A stretch of DNA of 32,032 nt from NCBI GenBank assembly GCA_902491625.1, contig CABUIO010000025.1, forward strand, positions 1 to 32,032, in the 5' to 3' direction. This document shows positions 24,615-32,032 of this stretch, piece after piece. Each line of letters opens with the position of its first letter. Position 1 is the first letter of the stretch. The notes beneath the pieces were generated by a model, which had not been told where the DNA came from, ran no database searches, and saw nothing but the letters and a program-made list of their open reading frames with translations. Both the position numbers and the translations under genes were made by a program. This stretch comes from an uncultured Porphyromonadaceae bacterium. Its GTDB lineage: Bacteria; Bacteroidota; Bacteroidia; Bacteroidales; Muribaculaceae.

Positions 24615-26084
24615 ATGAGCAGAAAGAAGAAACCTCTACCATTACTGAAAGATATTGAGATCACTGATGTCGCAGCCGAAGGGAAAGCTATTGCCAAGGT
24701 AGCACTCCAACCGGACAGCGAAGACAGAATGGTCGTTTTCATACCTTACGGTGCGCCGGGTGATATTGCCGACGTTCAGATCGACCGCCGCAAGCACAGC
24801 TATGCCGAGGGGCACATCAGCCGTCTCGTCAAGCCTTCAGATGACAGAGTAATTCCGGAGTGCGGCCATTTCGGCGTATGCGGCGGCTGCAAGTGGCAGC
24901 ATCTGCCATATTCGCTCCAGCTCCGGTGTAAACAGCGTCAGGTTGAGGATGCCTTGCGCAGGATTGCGAAAGTCGAGATTCCCGAGATTACGCCTATACT
25001 TGGTTCGGAGCAAACTTACGGCTACCGCAACAAGATGGAATACACTTTTTCCGAACGTCGCTGGCGCACTTGGGAAGAGTTGAAAAGCGGCGTGGAATTT
25101 ACAGGCCCTGCAGAGGCCTTGGGATTTCATATTCCCGGCGCGTTTGACAAAGTGCTCCATATAAATGAATGCCTTCTTCAGAACAACATTGGCAACTGCA
25201 TTCGCAATTATATCTTTGACTATGCCGTAAACCACAATCTCTCTTTTTACAATCTCAAGGAAAATCATGGGCTGCTCCGCACCTTGATGATACGTATTTC
25301 ATCTACAGGGGAGATCATGGTGGTGCTTGTCGCGGGAGAAGATAACCGCGACGCCATAACTTCGTTGCTTTCAGATGTCGCTGAAAGATTTCCCGAGATA
25401 ACCTCTTTGCTCTATGTGGTCAATCTCAAAGCAAACGACACAATTTCCGATCAGGAGATAATTCTCTTCAAAGGACGCGAATATATAGAGGAGGAGATGG
25501 AGGGCCTTCGCTTCCGTGTCAATGCCAAGTCCTTTTATCAGACCAATTCGGCACAGGCTTACAACCTATATAAGGTGGCCCGCAGATTTGCCGGGCTTGA
25601 CGGTGACAATTCAGAACGTAGCGAAAAGCCCCTTGTCTACGACCTTTATACAGGCACCGGAACAATAGCGCAGTTTGTTGCACGCAACGCCCGAAAAGTC
25701 ATCGGCATCGAATATGTTGAGGAAGCGATTGCAGACGCACGACTTAACGCGGGAGTCAATGGACTCGACAATCTTGAATTTTTTGCAGGAGACATGAAAG
25801 ACGTGCTTACGGATGAGTTTATCAAGAAGCATGGTCGTCCCGAAATAATGATTATAGATCCTCCCCGTGCCGGAATGCATCCGGATGTCGTTGAAGTCGT
25901 GAAACGAGCAGCCCCGGAGATTATCGTATATGTCAGCTGCAATCCGGCAACTCAGGCACGTGATGTCGCACTTCTTGACATAGACTATCAGATTACAGAC
26001 ATTCAGCCTGTCGATATGTTTCCTCAAACACATCATGTAGAGAACGTGGTCAGACTAAAAAGGCGCAATCAGCCGACAAAATGA
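24615..26084 (+). CDS. rlmD: 23S rRNA (uracil-5-)-methyltransferase, RlmD/RumA family
   Basis: This enzyme methylates C5 of a uridine in 23S rRNA (U1939 in E. coli numbering) using S-adenosylmethionine. The 489 residues include an N-terminal TRAM-like RNA-binding domain (about 10-75). An iron-sulfur cluster motif follows, with Cys83, Cys89 and Cys92 (ECGHFGVCGGC) and a probable fourth ligand at Cys186. The methyltransferase core shows SFYQTN (306-311), the SAM loop YDLYTGTGT (342-350), DPPRAG (425-430) and the catalytic Cys442 in VSCNPATQARD. Paralogues RlmC and TrmA share much of this, and gene family alone does not fix the exact uridine. Confidence 0.93.
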   Translation: MSRKKKPLPLLKDIEITDVAAEGKAIAKVALQPDSEDRMVVFIPYGAPGDIADVQIDRRKHSYAEGHISRLVKPSDDRVIPECGHFGVCGGCKWQHLPYSLQLRCKQRQVEDALRRIAKVEIPEITPILGSEQTYGYRNKMEYTFSERRWRTWEELKSGVEFTGPAEALGFHIPGAFDKVLHINECLLQNNIGNCIRNYIFDYAVNHNLSFYNLKENHGLLRTLMIRISSTGEIMVVLVAGEDNRDAITSLLSDVAERFPEITSLLYVVNLKANDTISDQEIILFKGREYIEEEMEGLRFRVNAKSFYQTNSAQAYNLYKVARRFAGLDGDNSERSEKPLVYDLYTGTGTIAQFVARNARKVIGIEYVEEAIADARLNAGVNGLDNLEFFAGDMKDVLTDEFIKKHGRPEIMIIDPPRAGMHPDVVEVVKRAAPEIIVYVSCNPATQARDVALLDIDYQITDIQPVDMFPQTHHVENVVRLKRRNQPTK

Positions 26085-26319
26085 CATGCTCATACGGTGG
26101 ATTTCCACGGAAGCGAGGTGCCTTTACAAGCAATTTGACATATTGAAATTGCGGTTTAACACATTTTAACATAATCATAAATCCACGTAGACCGGAATAA
26201 ATTTTAGCACTCTGTAAGCTGAAGCGAGTTTATAGCAATCAGAGTATACCAAATCTGCAAAACACATCCTATGCAAGAATACATGTTGTAGCGATATGTT
26301 TTATAACACATAAAAAAAA

Positions 26320-26350
26320 TTGCATCGGCGGAGATTCGGTTGTAAATTTG
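26320..26350 (+). promoter_or_regulatory. Orphan plus-strand promoter
   Basis: TTG (26320-26322), exactly 20 bases, then TAAATTTG (26343-26350), a perfect Bacteroidetes promoter. No protein gene follows before the terminator at 26552. Confidence 0.6.
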
Positions 26351-26356
26351 CATCGC

Positions 26357-26590
26357 AATCAAGAGAGTGACACACCGCTTAAGCGAAGTGAAACTCAAAC
26401 TGATTCGACACTCAACTAATCTGATTAACTAAAATTTAAGACCAAAGAAAACTCGAAAGAGTGTAAAAGCGTAAAATTTTTTCATAATCTACACACTCAA
26501 TATTTTATACCCATCACATTCATACCTTAGATTTTTACCATGAATTCAGTTGAGCCTCCGAAGAGATATTCGGGGGCTCGAACTCTTTTT
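26357..26590 (+). ncRNA. Candidate small RNA between an orphan promoter and a terminator
   Basis: A consensus promoter upstream and a strong intrinsic terminator downstream would define a transcript of about 230 bases. The start is estimated as about 6 bases after the -7 box. The interior is A-rich and contains small hairpins such as ACTC-gaaa-GAGT and a CGCTTAAGCG palindrome. The only ATG frame near the end (from 26540) is 25 codons and runs through the terminator into the repeat, so it is not called. I did not match it to a known RNA family; a Bacteroidales 6S-like RNA is one option to test. Confidence 0.35.
26552..26590 (+). terminator. Intrinsic terminator with T-tract
   Basis: GAGCCTCCGAA (26552-26562) pairs with TTCGGGGGCTC (26569-26579) with one wobble and a 6-base loop, followed by TTTTT at 26586-26590. 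Repeat copy B begins one base later. Confidence 0.8.
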
Positions 26591-26591
26591 A

Positions 26592-26916
26592 AGAGGTTGT
26601 TTAAAAATCATTGTTAATGACAGGGTGGTGTATTTTATGATTAAGGTGCTGTTTATGAGGAGGGAGTTATGCGGGCATAATGACCGACGAATAAACGCGC
26701 ATTAACATAAAAGACACCATGATAAGGCAATTCTTAAATTTCTTAAGAGTATTGTATTACTGATGCATCTTCTGATTTCAAGGGATGTTCCGAGACTTTT
26801 GGGCGTCTTTATCCCTTTGTTTCAGTCACATAGCCCGCTATGCTCCTTCAACTCAGGAATAAATCCGCTCCAAAATTCTCGACCCTGTCGTTAACAAGCA
26901 TTATTAAACAACCTCT
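26592..26916. mobile_element. MITE-like inverted-repeat element, intact copy B
   Basis: This 325-bp element is bounded by imperfect terminal inverted repeats of about 38 bases. Both ends begin AGAGGTTGTTTAA and share a TTGTTAAyGACAGGGT segment. It encodes no protein. It is made of two converging halves, each with a hairpin about 75 bases from its end: TTATGC-GG-GCATAA (26667-26680, plus) and CATAGC-GG-GCTATG (26829-26842, minus). Each hairpin is preceded by GGAG and followed by TGACCGA or TGACTGA. A clear target-site duplication is not visible. Homologous copies lie at 1-287 and at 31980 onward. Non-autonomous mobility is inference. Confidence 0.75.
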
Positions 26917-26988
26917 AAGCCCATCCGTCATCTCTCGACACAATAACAACAGACAACGACAGCCATCTGTTTAGGGACAGTTCGGAAT

Positions 26989-28107
26989 TTATTTCACAGA
27001 CGCCACAATGTTGCTGATACGGGCGACATCGTCTGAAGTCATTGCTGTGTGGAGAGGGAGACAGAGGACTCTATCGGACATGTCGCAGGCTATAGGTGTG
27101 CAGTCGGCTCCTGAGGCCGTATCGTAGGGAGCGAAATCGGTGACAAGAGGGTAGAAGTATCTGCGCGGGAAGATATTGCTTCGCCGCAGAGCATGATACA
27201 CTGCGTCGCGATGTCGTTTATCCTTGAGTAGGATCGGATAATGCGAATAGTTGTACCGGATTCCTTTGGGAACCTCCGGCAGACTAATATCGCCGATTCC
27301 TCCGAGGGCATTCTGATAAGCTTCGGCAATCACTTTGCGCCGATTTATTGCATCGTCAACTTTCCTAAGGTTTAGCAATCCGAATATTGCACGCATTTCG
27401 TCAAGTTTAGCATTGATTCCTACAGCGGATATTTCCGTTTCAGACTCAAATCCGAAATTTCGGAGTCTGTCGATAAGATTTTTTGTGGCAGCGTCGCGAC
27501 AAATCACGGCGCCACCCTCAATAGAATTGAAAACTTTTGTGGCATGAAAACTCAATGTCACGACGTCACCGTCTGCAGTTATGGATCTGCCGTTACGCCT
27601 TACGCCGAACGCATGTGCGGCGTCATAGACTACCGGGAGATTGTGTTTGCGCCCTATGGCAGATATGGCCTCAGTATCGCAAGGACGACCATACACATGC
27701 ACAGGAAGTATCGCACAGGTACGCTCTGTGATCGCGGCCTCGATCTTTGTCGGATCCATATTTCCGGTTTGATTGTCCACGTCAATATAAACAGGTTTAA
27801 GGCCGCACCAAGTCAACGCATGCGAAGTAGCGATGAAAGTATAGGGAGTCGTGATGACTTCTCCTTTTAAACCGAGAGCATGGCACGCCGCAAGGATAGG
27901 AAGCGTGCCGTTGCCGTAGACCGACACATATCTTTCTCCGAGATATTCTCCCAAAGCCTTTTCAAAAGTTTTCACATAATGGCCGTTATTGGTGAGTATG
28001 CGAGTGTCCCAAAGAGGTCGGACCGCATCACAGAATTCCCTGAAATCAGGCATGAGCGGCGATGTCACATACAGCGGTTTGTCTATGTTGTTACTTTTGT
28101 CGGACAT
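26989..28107 (-). CDS. DegT/DnrJ/EryC1/StrS-family sugar aminotransferase
   Basis: This PLP-dependent enzyme probably adds an amino group to a nucleotide-linked keto-sugar for a surface polysaccharide. It has 372 residues and fold-type I features. The cofactor lysine is Lys191 in SFHATKVFNSIEGGA. YDAAHAFG (161-168) carries the Asp that pairs with the pyridine ring, and TTPYTFIATSHA lies near 86-97. The substrate sugar cannot be told from the sequence. It starts 5 bases after the flippase gene and is the last gene of the ribE-flippase-aminotransferase run. No sugar-nucleotide partner enzymes are nearby. Confidence 0.88.
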   Translation of the reverse strand: MSDKSNNIDKPLYVTSPLMPDFREFCDAVRPLWDTRILTNNGHYVKTFEKALGEYLGERYVSVYGNGTLPILAACHALGLKGEVITTPYTFIATSHALTWCGLKPVYIDVDNQTGNMDPTKIEAAITERTCAILPVHVYGRPCDTEAISAIGRKHNLPVVYDAAHAFGVRRNGRSITADGDVVTLSFHATKVFNSIEGGAVICRDAATKNLIDRLRNFGFESETEISAVGINAKLDEMRAIFGLLNLRKVDDAINRRKVIAEAYQNALGGIGDISLPEVPKGIRYNYSHYPILLKDKRHRDAVYHALRRSNIFPRRYFYPLVTDFAPYDTASGADCTPIACDMSDRVLCLPLHTAMTSDDVARISNIVASVK

Positions 28108-28112
28108 AAGGA

Positions 28113-29570
28113 TTATTTATGTTTGAGTTGTTGCAGGGCTTGTTTCAACAGAGAGATATATTGAGGTTTCACAATCTTGGTGCTGGCAATGCACACCACA
28201 GACGCGACTGCAACCCCAATTATAAGACTCCACAGAGGCACATCGGAAAGACATGATGCGAAATATGCACTGCAAGCCGAGATACAGCCGATAGCAAAAA
28301 TCGGGAAAAGAATATTTAACTGTGCCTTCACTTTTACTCCGGAAAATCTGCCGGAATAAAATGCGTTTATGAAGATACAGAGAAATGAATCAATGGCAAA
28401 AGCGACACATAAGCCTCTGACTCCGTCCAAATATATGCCTGCAATTATCAATGCCAAAGACAATAGTGCCTTCGCGATTTCCAGTCGCAGGAAAAGGTCG
28501 CTGCGTCCGAAGACATTGAGGATGTTCAGGTTGATGCTATGGATAGGATAGAGCGAATAGCCGATGCAGATGATAGAGAAGTAGGAATCGGCTTCCTTCC
28601 ATTGACTGCCGAGAAGCACTGCCACAGCCTGTGAACCGAGGGCTGCGAGAGTCAGCATGAAAGGAATCAGAATCCACGTAGCCAAAGACATGATCTTTCG
28701 CACCGCGTCGGCCAGCCGCAAAGGATCATCGATAAGTCGACATAGCGCGGGGAAACTAACTCTCTGCAAAGCATCCGTGCCGTTCTGTGCCGGAAAAGAT
28801 GCAAGAGTGCTTGACTTTGAAAACAAACCGGCCTCATATACTGAGAAGACACGTCCGATGACCATTGAATACACACCGGCAGAAACTTTCGCTATAATTG
28901 AAGAAACAAGAAGTTTCCATCCGAAACCGAAAAGCTCAGCGGCCTCTTTACGATAAAAGAAAGGAAGTATCGGCGAACGCCATTGCAGCGCCCAAAGTAT
29001 TATGGCTCTTGTTGACCACATCACGAGTTGCTGCGCCACAAGCGCCCGGACCCCGGCATTGTGAAATGCCATCACAATCGCGACAACCGAAGACAGCACC
29101 ATGGCGATTCCTGTAGCAAGAAATATGCTTCCGAACCTCATGGATGCCGACAGCCGCGAATGTTGTACTACGCAAAGTGCATTCAAGGGTATGACGAGAG
29201 CATAAACACGGCAAATATCTGTAAGCCTCGTGTTGCCATAAAACTCTGCGATCAGCGGAGCTGACAGAAAAATGGCGGCGTAAATGACAAGGCTGACTGT
29301 CAGGTTTATGGCAAGGGTGGTGGACTCATGGCGTCGAGTGCGGTTGCCGAGCCTGATAAGCGCAGTGGAAAAGCCCGACTCGACCAGCAGCAGACCTACG
29401 GCAACAAAGATCTGGAGGACAGCGAGCAGACCGTAGTCTTCTGGAGTGATGACTCTGGCGAGAATCATGGTAGTCGCGATAGTCAAAGCGGCACCTCCGA
29501 AACTTTCAAGTCCGCTCCATACGAGACCGCGAGTCACCTTTTTGCCGAGATCCTCACTCTTCAAAACCAA
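28113..29570 (-). CDS. Polysaccharide flippase (Wzx/MOP family)
   Basis: This 485-residue integral membrane protein of the MOP exporter superfamily likely flips a lipid-linked oligosaccharide across the inner membrane. It opens with VTRGLVWSGLESFGGAALTIATT, a pattern typical of these proteins, followed by ARVITPEDYGLLAV. About 12-14 hydrophobic segments are spread along the chain. No catalytic motif is expected. It lies 9 bases after ribE and 5 bases before the aminotransferase gene, so it is probably co-transcribed with them. A lipopolysaccharide, capsule or exopolysaccharide substrate cannot be distinguished. Confidence 0.88.
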   Translation of the reverse strand: MVLKSEDLGKKVTRGLVWSGLESFGGAALTIATTMILARVITPEDYGLLAVLQIFVAVGLLLVESGFSTALIRLGNRTRRHESTTLAINLTVSLVIYAAIFLSAPLIAEFYGNTRLTDICRVYALVIPLNALCVVQHSRLSASMRFGSIFLATGIAMVLSSVVAIVMAFHNAGVRALVAQQLVMWSTRAIILWALQWRSPILPFFYRKEAAELFGFGWKLLVSSIIAKVSAGVYSMVIGRVFSVYEAGLFSKSSTLASFPAQNGTDALQRVSFPALCRLIDDPLRLADAVRKIMSLATWILIPFMLTLAALGSQAVAVLLGSQWKEADSYFSIICIGYSLYPIHSINLNILNVFGRSDLFLRLEIAKALLSLALIIAGIYLDGVRGLCVAFAIDSFLCIFINAFYSGRFSGVKVKAQLNILFPIFAIGCISACSAYFASCLSDVPLWSLIIGVAVASVVCIASTKIVKPQYISLLKQALQQLKHK

Positions 29571-29579
29571 CAGAGTATA

Positions 29580-30191
29580 TCAATGGTTTGCGCCGGGAAA
29601 TATTCGGGCTATGTATTTCCCTATGATGTCAAATTCAAGATTTACCTTAGTTCCGGGAGCAATTTCCTTGAAGTTGGTATTCTCGTAGGTATAAGGGATG
29701 ATTGCTACACTGAAGCCTTTGTCTGTGGAATCGCACACGGTCAGGCTCACACCATTGACGGTCACGGAACCTTTTTCAACCGTGACATAGCCCTGAGACT
29801 TCATGGCATCGTTCACCTCGTAACGGAATTTATAGCGGCGGCTGCCATCTTCGTCAATAACATCCGTACACACTGCGGTTGTGTCGACATGACCCTGAAC
29901 GATATGGCCGTCAAGGCGTCCGTTGATTCTCATGCTTCGTTCGAGATTGACAAGGCTGCCTTCTTTAAGGTCTCCGAGGTTGGAGCGGTCGAGAGTCTCT
30001 CGGATCGCAGTCACGGTATAAGTGCCGTCGCCGGGAAGGGACACAACTGTCAGACACACGCCATTGTGAGCTACGCTTTGGTCTATGGACAGTTCATCGG
30101 TAAAACTGCATCTCATTGTGATATGAAGATTCTCTTCCTCGCGGCGCAATCCGACAACCGTCGCAGCTTCTTCTACTATTCCGGAAAACAT
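29580..30191 (-). CDS. ribE: Riboflavin synthase alpha subunit
   Basis: This enzyme dismutates two 6,7-dimethyl-8-ribityllumazine molecules to riboflavin and a pyrimidine. The 203 residues show the expected duplicated lumazine-binding barrels. The first begins MFSGIVEEAATVVG and includes SVAHNGVCLTVV. The second begins near GRLDGHIVQGHVDTTA and includes TVNGVSLTV. The start is set by the conserved MF(T/S)GIVE. A very good promoter lies 42 bases upstream, leaving too little leader for an FMN riboswitch. It heads a run with two polysaccharide genes. Confidence 0.96.
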   Translation of the reverse strand: MFSGIVEEAATVVGLRREEENLHITMRCSFTDELSIDQSVAHNGVCLTVVSLPGDGTYTVTAIRETLDRSNLGDLKEGSLVNLERSMRINGRLDGHIVQGHVDTTAVCTDVIDEDGSRRYKFRYEVNDAMKSQGYVTVEKGSVTVNGVSLTVCDSTDKGFSVAIIPYTYENTNFKEIAPGTKVNLEFDIIGKYIARIFPGANH

Positions 30192-30232
30192 ATATTTTCT
30201 CTGTTATTGACTTGTGATTTTTTTGTATTGTG

Positions 30233-30263
30233 CAAAGATAGCGTTTTTTTAGCTTTTCCGCAA
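30233..30263 (-). promoter_or_regulatory. Promoter of ribE-flippase-aminotransferase
   Basis: On the minus strand TTG (30263-30261), exactly 20 bases, then TATCTTTG (30240-30233), a perfect -33/-7 pair. The predicted leader before ribE is about 35 bases. Confidence 0.7.
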
Positions 30264-30349
30264 TAGCAGATTTTTCCATCCCGATGAAATAAATTCTTCT
30301 ACATAATTGTTATACATATAAAGATGCTAACCTCCTTATCTATTTTGCC

Positions 30350-31921
30350 ATGAACAAACCTATCGTCCTGCCTCCAGGTACTGTTTCAGGAAAACCCAAG
30401 CAAATTTCAGGAATCGGCCAGATCACCATAGTGGGTGCCAACGGTGCGGGTAAAACCCGTTTCATGAATTATATGGTGGAAAACAGTTGCTGCAACACAA
30501 TGGTTCTTTCCGCAGTCTCCGCATTTTTCACATCTCCGTCAGCGGATACTCATTCGACTGTTGACAGAATCTACAATGAGAAAATCCCGCGCTCGCTCCG
30601 CAACATGCAACTTCCGGAAATAGACAAACTGATACAGATGCTTTTTCACGATGAGTTCAGTTATCTTCTGAAAGCGAAGGGAGATAAGCTCCTTTTTGGC
30701 AAACCGATGCGACTCGAACCCACAAAACTTGACAAGATGGTCGAATTGTGGCAGGAGATATTTCCCGGAAATCAGATCATAAGTGAGGGTGGACGACTAC
30801 TCTTTGCAACCCAAAGCGGCGACAATCTTATCAGCAGCACGAGCCTCAGCTCGGGCGAAAAGGCTGTGCTCTATTATATCGCAGGAGTGCTCTATGCGGA
30901 ACCGGATTCCATGATATGCATCGATGATCCTTCGATGTTTCTCCATCCTGCTATTCTCAACACATTGTGGAACGCCATCGAGGGAATGAGGCCGGACTGC
31001 ACATTTGTCTACAATACTGCAGACCTTGAATTTGTCAACTCCCGGACAGGCAACACGTGTATCTGGGTCAAGAGCCACAATGTCGCGCAGATGACATGGG
31101 ACTACGAGATTCTTAACCACGGCAAGCTCCCCGAGGATCTTTTCGTCAACTTGATGGGTTCGCGACGTCCGGTTTTGTTCATTGAAGGAGATGCAGAGCA
31201 CAGCATTGACGCAAAGCTCTATCCGTTAGTTTTCAGAAGATTCACAGTGAGGCCGTTGGGCAGTTGCAACAAGGTGATAGAGTCGACACGCGCATTCAAC
31301 GATCTTAGCAACATCCATAAGCTTGAAAGCCGCGGACTTGTGGATCGAGACCGTCGTACGGATGAAGAGGTGGCTTATCTTCGTAGGAAGAACATCCTCG
31401 TTCCGGCTGTGGCGGAGGTTGAAAACATATTCCTTGTTGAGGATGTCGTGCGTATTATGGCAGTTTATCGAAGGAAGAATCCTGACGTTATCTTCGGGAA
31501 AGTGAGGAAAGCCATTCTGAAAATGTTTTCATCACATTTCAAAGAGCAAGTGCTTCAGCATGTCCGCCACAGAATGAAACGTGCGCTGGAATGTCGTGGC
31601 GACAGCAAAGTGAAATCAATCCGTGAACTTGAAAATCATTTACGTTCGCTGCCTGAAATAATCAATGTGAGAGGACAATATAATGCATTGATGGCTAAAT
31701 TCGGTGAAATATCATCGCGGGGAGAGTATGCGGAAGTTTTGAAGGTCTTCAACCACAAGCCGATGTTACCGGAAAGTCAGTTGCCGTTTCTGCTCGGCTA
31801 CAACGACAAGGAATCATATATCACGGGTGTGCTAAGGCTCCTGAAAGAGTCATCTCCCTTGGCGGAAAAGATGCGCGTGGCTATGCTCCGGATTTTCGAG
31901 ATAGACTCCGAGGAAGAATAA
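30350..31921 (+). CDS. ABC-type ATPase fused to DUF4435/TOPRIM-like domain (candidate defence protein)
   Basis: The 523 residues combine an SMC/ABC-like ATPase (about 1-260) with a C-terminal region resembling DUF4435. The ATPase shows Walker A GANGAGKT (29-36), signature LSSGEKA (166-172) and Walker B MICIDDP (188-194) followed by FLHP. The second acidic residue is Asp193 where Glu is usual. The C-terminal part has VLFIEGDAEHSIDAKLYPLV (Glu279), GLVDRDRR (Asp332, Asp334) and EVENIFLVED (Glu358), an arrangement like the metal-binding acids of TOPRIM/OLD nucleases. The PARIS anti-phage system pairs such an ATPase with a DUF4435 protein, sometimes fused, so a defence role is possible but inferred. 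It stands alone, with its own terminator and a repeat beside it. Confidence 0.8.
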   Translation: MNKPIVLPPGTVSGKPKQISGIGQITIVGANGAGKTRFMNYMVENSCCNTMVLSAVSAFFTSPSADTHSTVDRIYNEKIPRSLRNMQLPEIDKLIQMLFHDEFSYLLKAKGDKLLFGKPMRLEPTKLDKMVELWQEIFPGNQIISEGGRLLFATQSGDNLISSTSLSSGEKAVLYYIAGVLYAEPDSMICIDDPSMFLHPAILNTLWNAIEGMRPDCTFVYNTADLEFVNSRTGNTCIWVKSHNVAQMTWDYEILNHGKLPEDLFVNLMGSRRPVLFIEGDAEHSIDAKLYPLVFRRFTVRPLGSCNKVIESTRAFNDLSNIHKLESRGLVDRDRRTDEEVAYLRRKNILVPAVAEVENIFLVEDVVRIMAVYRRKNPDVIFGKVRKAILKMFSSHFKEQVLQHVRHRMKRALECRGDSKVKSIRELENHLRSLPEIINVRGQYNALMAKFGEISSRGEYAEVLKVFNHKPMLPESQLPFLLGYNDKESYITGVLRLLKESSPLAEKMRVAMLRIFEIDSEEE

Positions 31922-31923
31922 AG

Positions 31924-31980
31924 GATTCAGGAGACAATCATGCTTCCGCATTGATTATCTCCTGAATCAATTTTATTTTA
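31924..31980 (+). terminator. Terminator after the ATPase gene
   Basis: GATTCAGGAGA (31924-31934) pairs perfectly with TCTCCTGAATC (31958-31968). Further inner pairing (AATC, TGC) closes a long hairpin, followed by AATTTTATTTTA. Repeat copy C begins at the end of this T-rich tail. Confidence 0.8.
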
Positions 31981-32032
31981 GAGGTTGTTTAATAATGCTT
32001 GTTAACGACAGGGTCGAGAATTTTGGAGCGGA
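31980..32032 (+). mobile_element. Inverted-repeat element, copy C (only its left end is in the window)
   Basis: These 53 bases, starting AGAGGTTGTTTAATAATGC, are identical to the right end of copy B read on the minus strand (from 26916 downward). The rest lies beyond the window. Identity over the whole visible part suggests recent spread or conversion between copies. Confidence 0.75.

Larger units (their letters stand above)
26085..26988. other. 904-base stretch without a recognised protein gene
   Basis: This stretch holds, in order: an AT-rich spacer (26085-26319) in which I see nothing firm, a well-formed plus-strand promoter (26320-26350), a putative transcript of about 230 bases ending at an intrinsic terminator (26552-26590), the intact inverted-repeat element (26592-26916), and 72 bases before the end of the DegT gene. 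No tRNA or rRNA was found by eye. Confidence 0.7.

Noticed and set aside
26094..26109. Hairpin just after rlmD as a terminator
   Set aside because: The GTGG/CCAC stem is only four strong pairs with a mismatch outside, and no T-tract follows.
26540..26617. A 25-codon frame starting at the ATG at 26540
   Set aside because: It runs through the terminator hairpin and its T-tract into the repeat, so translation of a full product is unlikely.
30192..30232. FMN riboswitch upstream of ribE
   Set aside because: The predicted leader is only about 35 bases, too short for the conserved FMN aptamer.
1..32032. CRISPR array, tRNA, rRNA or prophage genes
   Set aside because: No regularly spaced direct repeats, cloverleaf-like segments, rRNA-like stretches or phage structural genes were found when reading the intergenic regions.

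Overview
This window looks like a chromosomal segment of an anaerobic, gut-type member of the order Bacteroidales, most likely Muribaculaceae; that family assignment is inference. The support is threefold. The gene content fits: methylmalonyl-CoA epimerase and carboxyltransferase, a menaquinone operon, pyruvate phosphate dikinase, and two large secreted proteins with C-terminal tails like type IX secretion signals. Promoters read as Bacteroidetes-type -7 boxes (TAnnTTTG), several with a TTG or TTTG -33 box exactly 20 bases upstream. Shine-Dalgarno signals are mostly absent.

Layout. Bases 1-344 hold no gene, only a dispersed repeat (copy A) and the terminator of mmdA. Bases 345-2355 (minus) carry mce-mmdA. 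Bases 2563-11899 (minus) form one tightly packed eight-gene run, tsaC - polyprenyl-phosphate sugar transferase - CLC - fmt - menD - menB - menC - menE, with a promoter in front of tsaC and several overlapping start/stop codons. nadE (minus) lies upstream. Bases 14045-21162 (plus) are a cell-envelope block: a small outer-membrane barrel, a membrane-anchored Sel1-repeat protein and two multidomain secreted proteins. ppdK (minus) and rlmD (plus) are divergent. Bases 26085-26988 have no clear gene but hold a promoter-terminator pair that may define a small RNA, plus an intact 325-bp inverted-repeat element (copy B). Bases 26989-30191 (minus) are ribE - flippase - DegT aminotransferase. Bases 30350-31921 (plus) encode an ABC-type ATPase fused to a DUF4435/TOPRIM-like region, a candidate anti-phage protein. 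A third repeat copy (C) starts right after its terminator and runs off the window.

Functions. The core is central metabolism and cofactors: the propionate/succinate branch, PEP-pyruvate exchange, menaquinone, NAD and riboflavin. Translation is represented by t6A synthesis, Met-tRNA formylation and 23S rRNA methylation. Surface polysaccharide genes (priming transferase, flippase, sugar aminotransferase) are embedded in otherwise housekeeping operons.

The most unusual signal is the repeat family. Each complete copy is two converging half-elements. Each half carries a hairpin motif (GGAG, 6-bp stem with a GG or CC centre, TGACYGA) whose stem shows compensatory base changes between copies. Each copy lies next to an intrinsic terminator.
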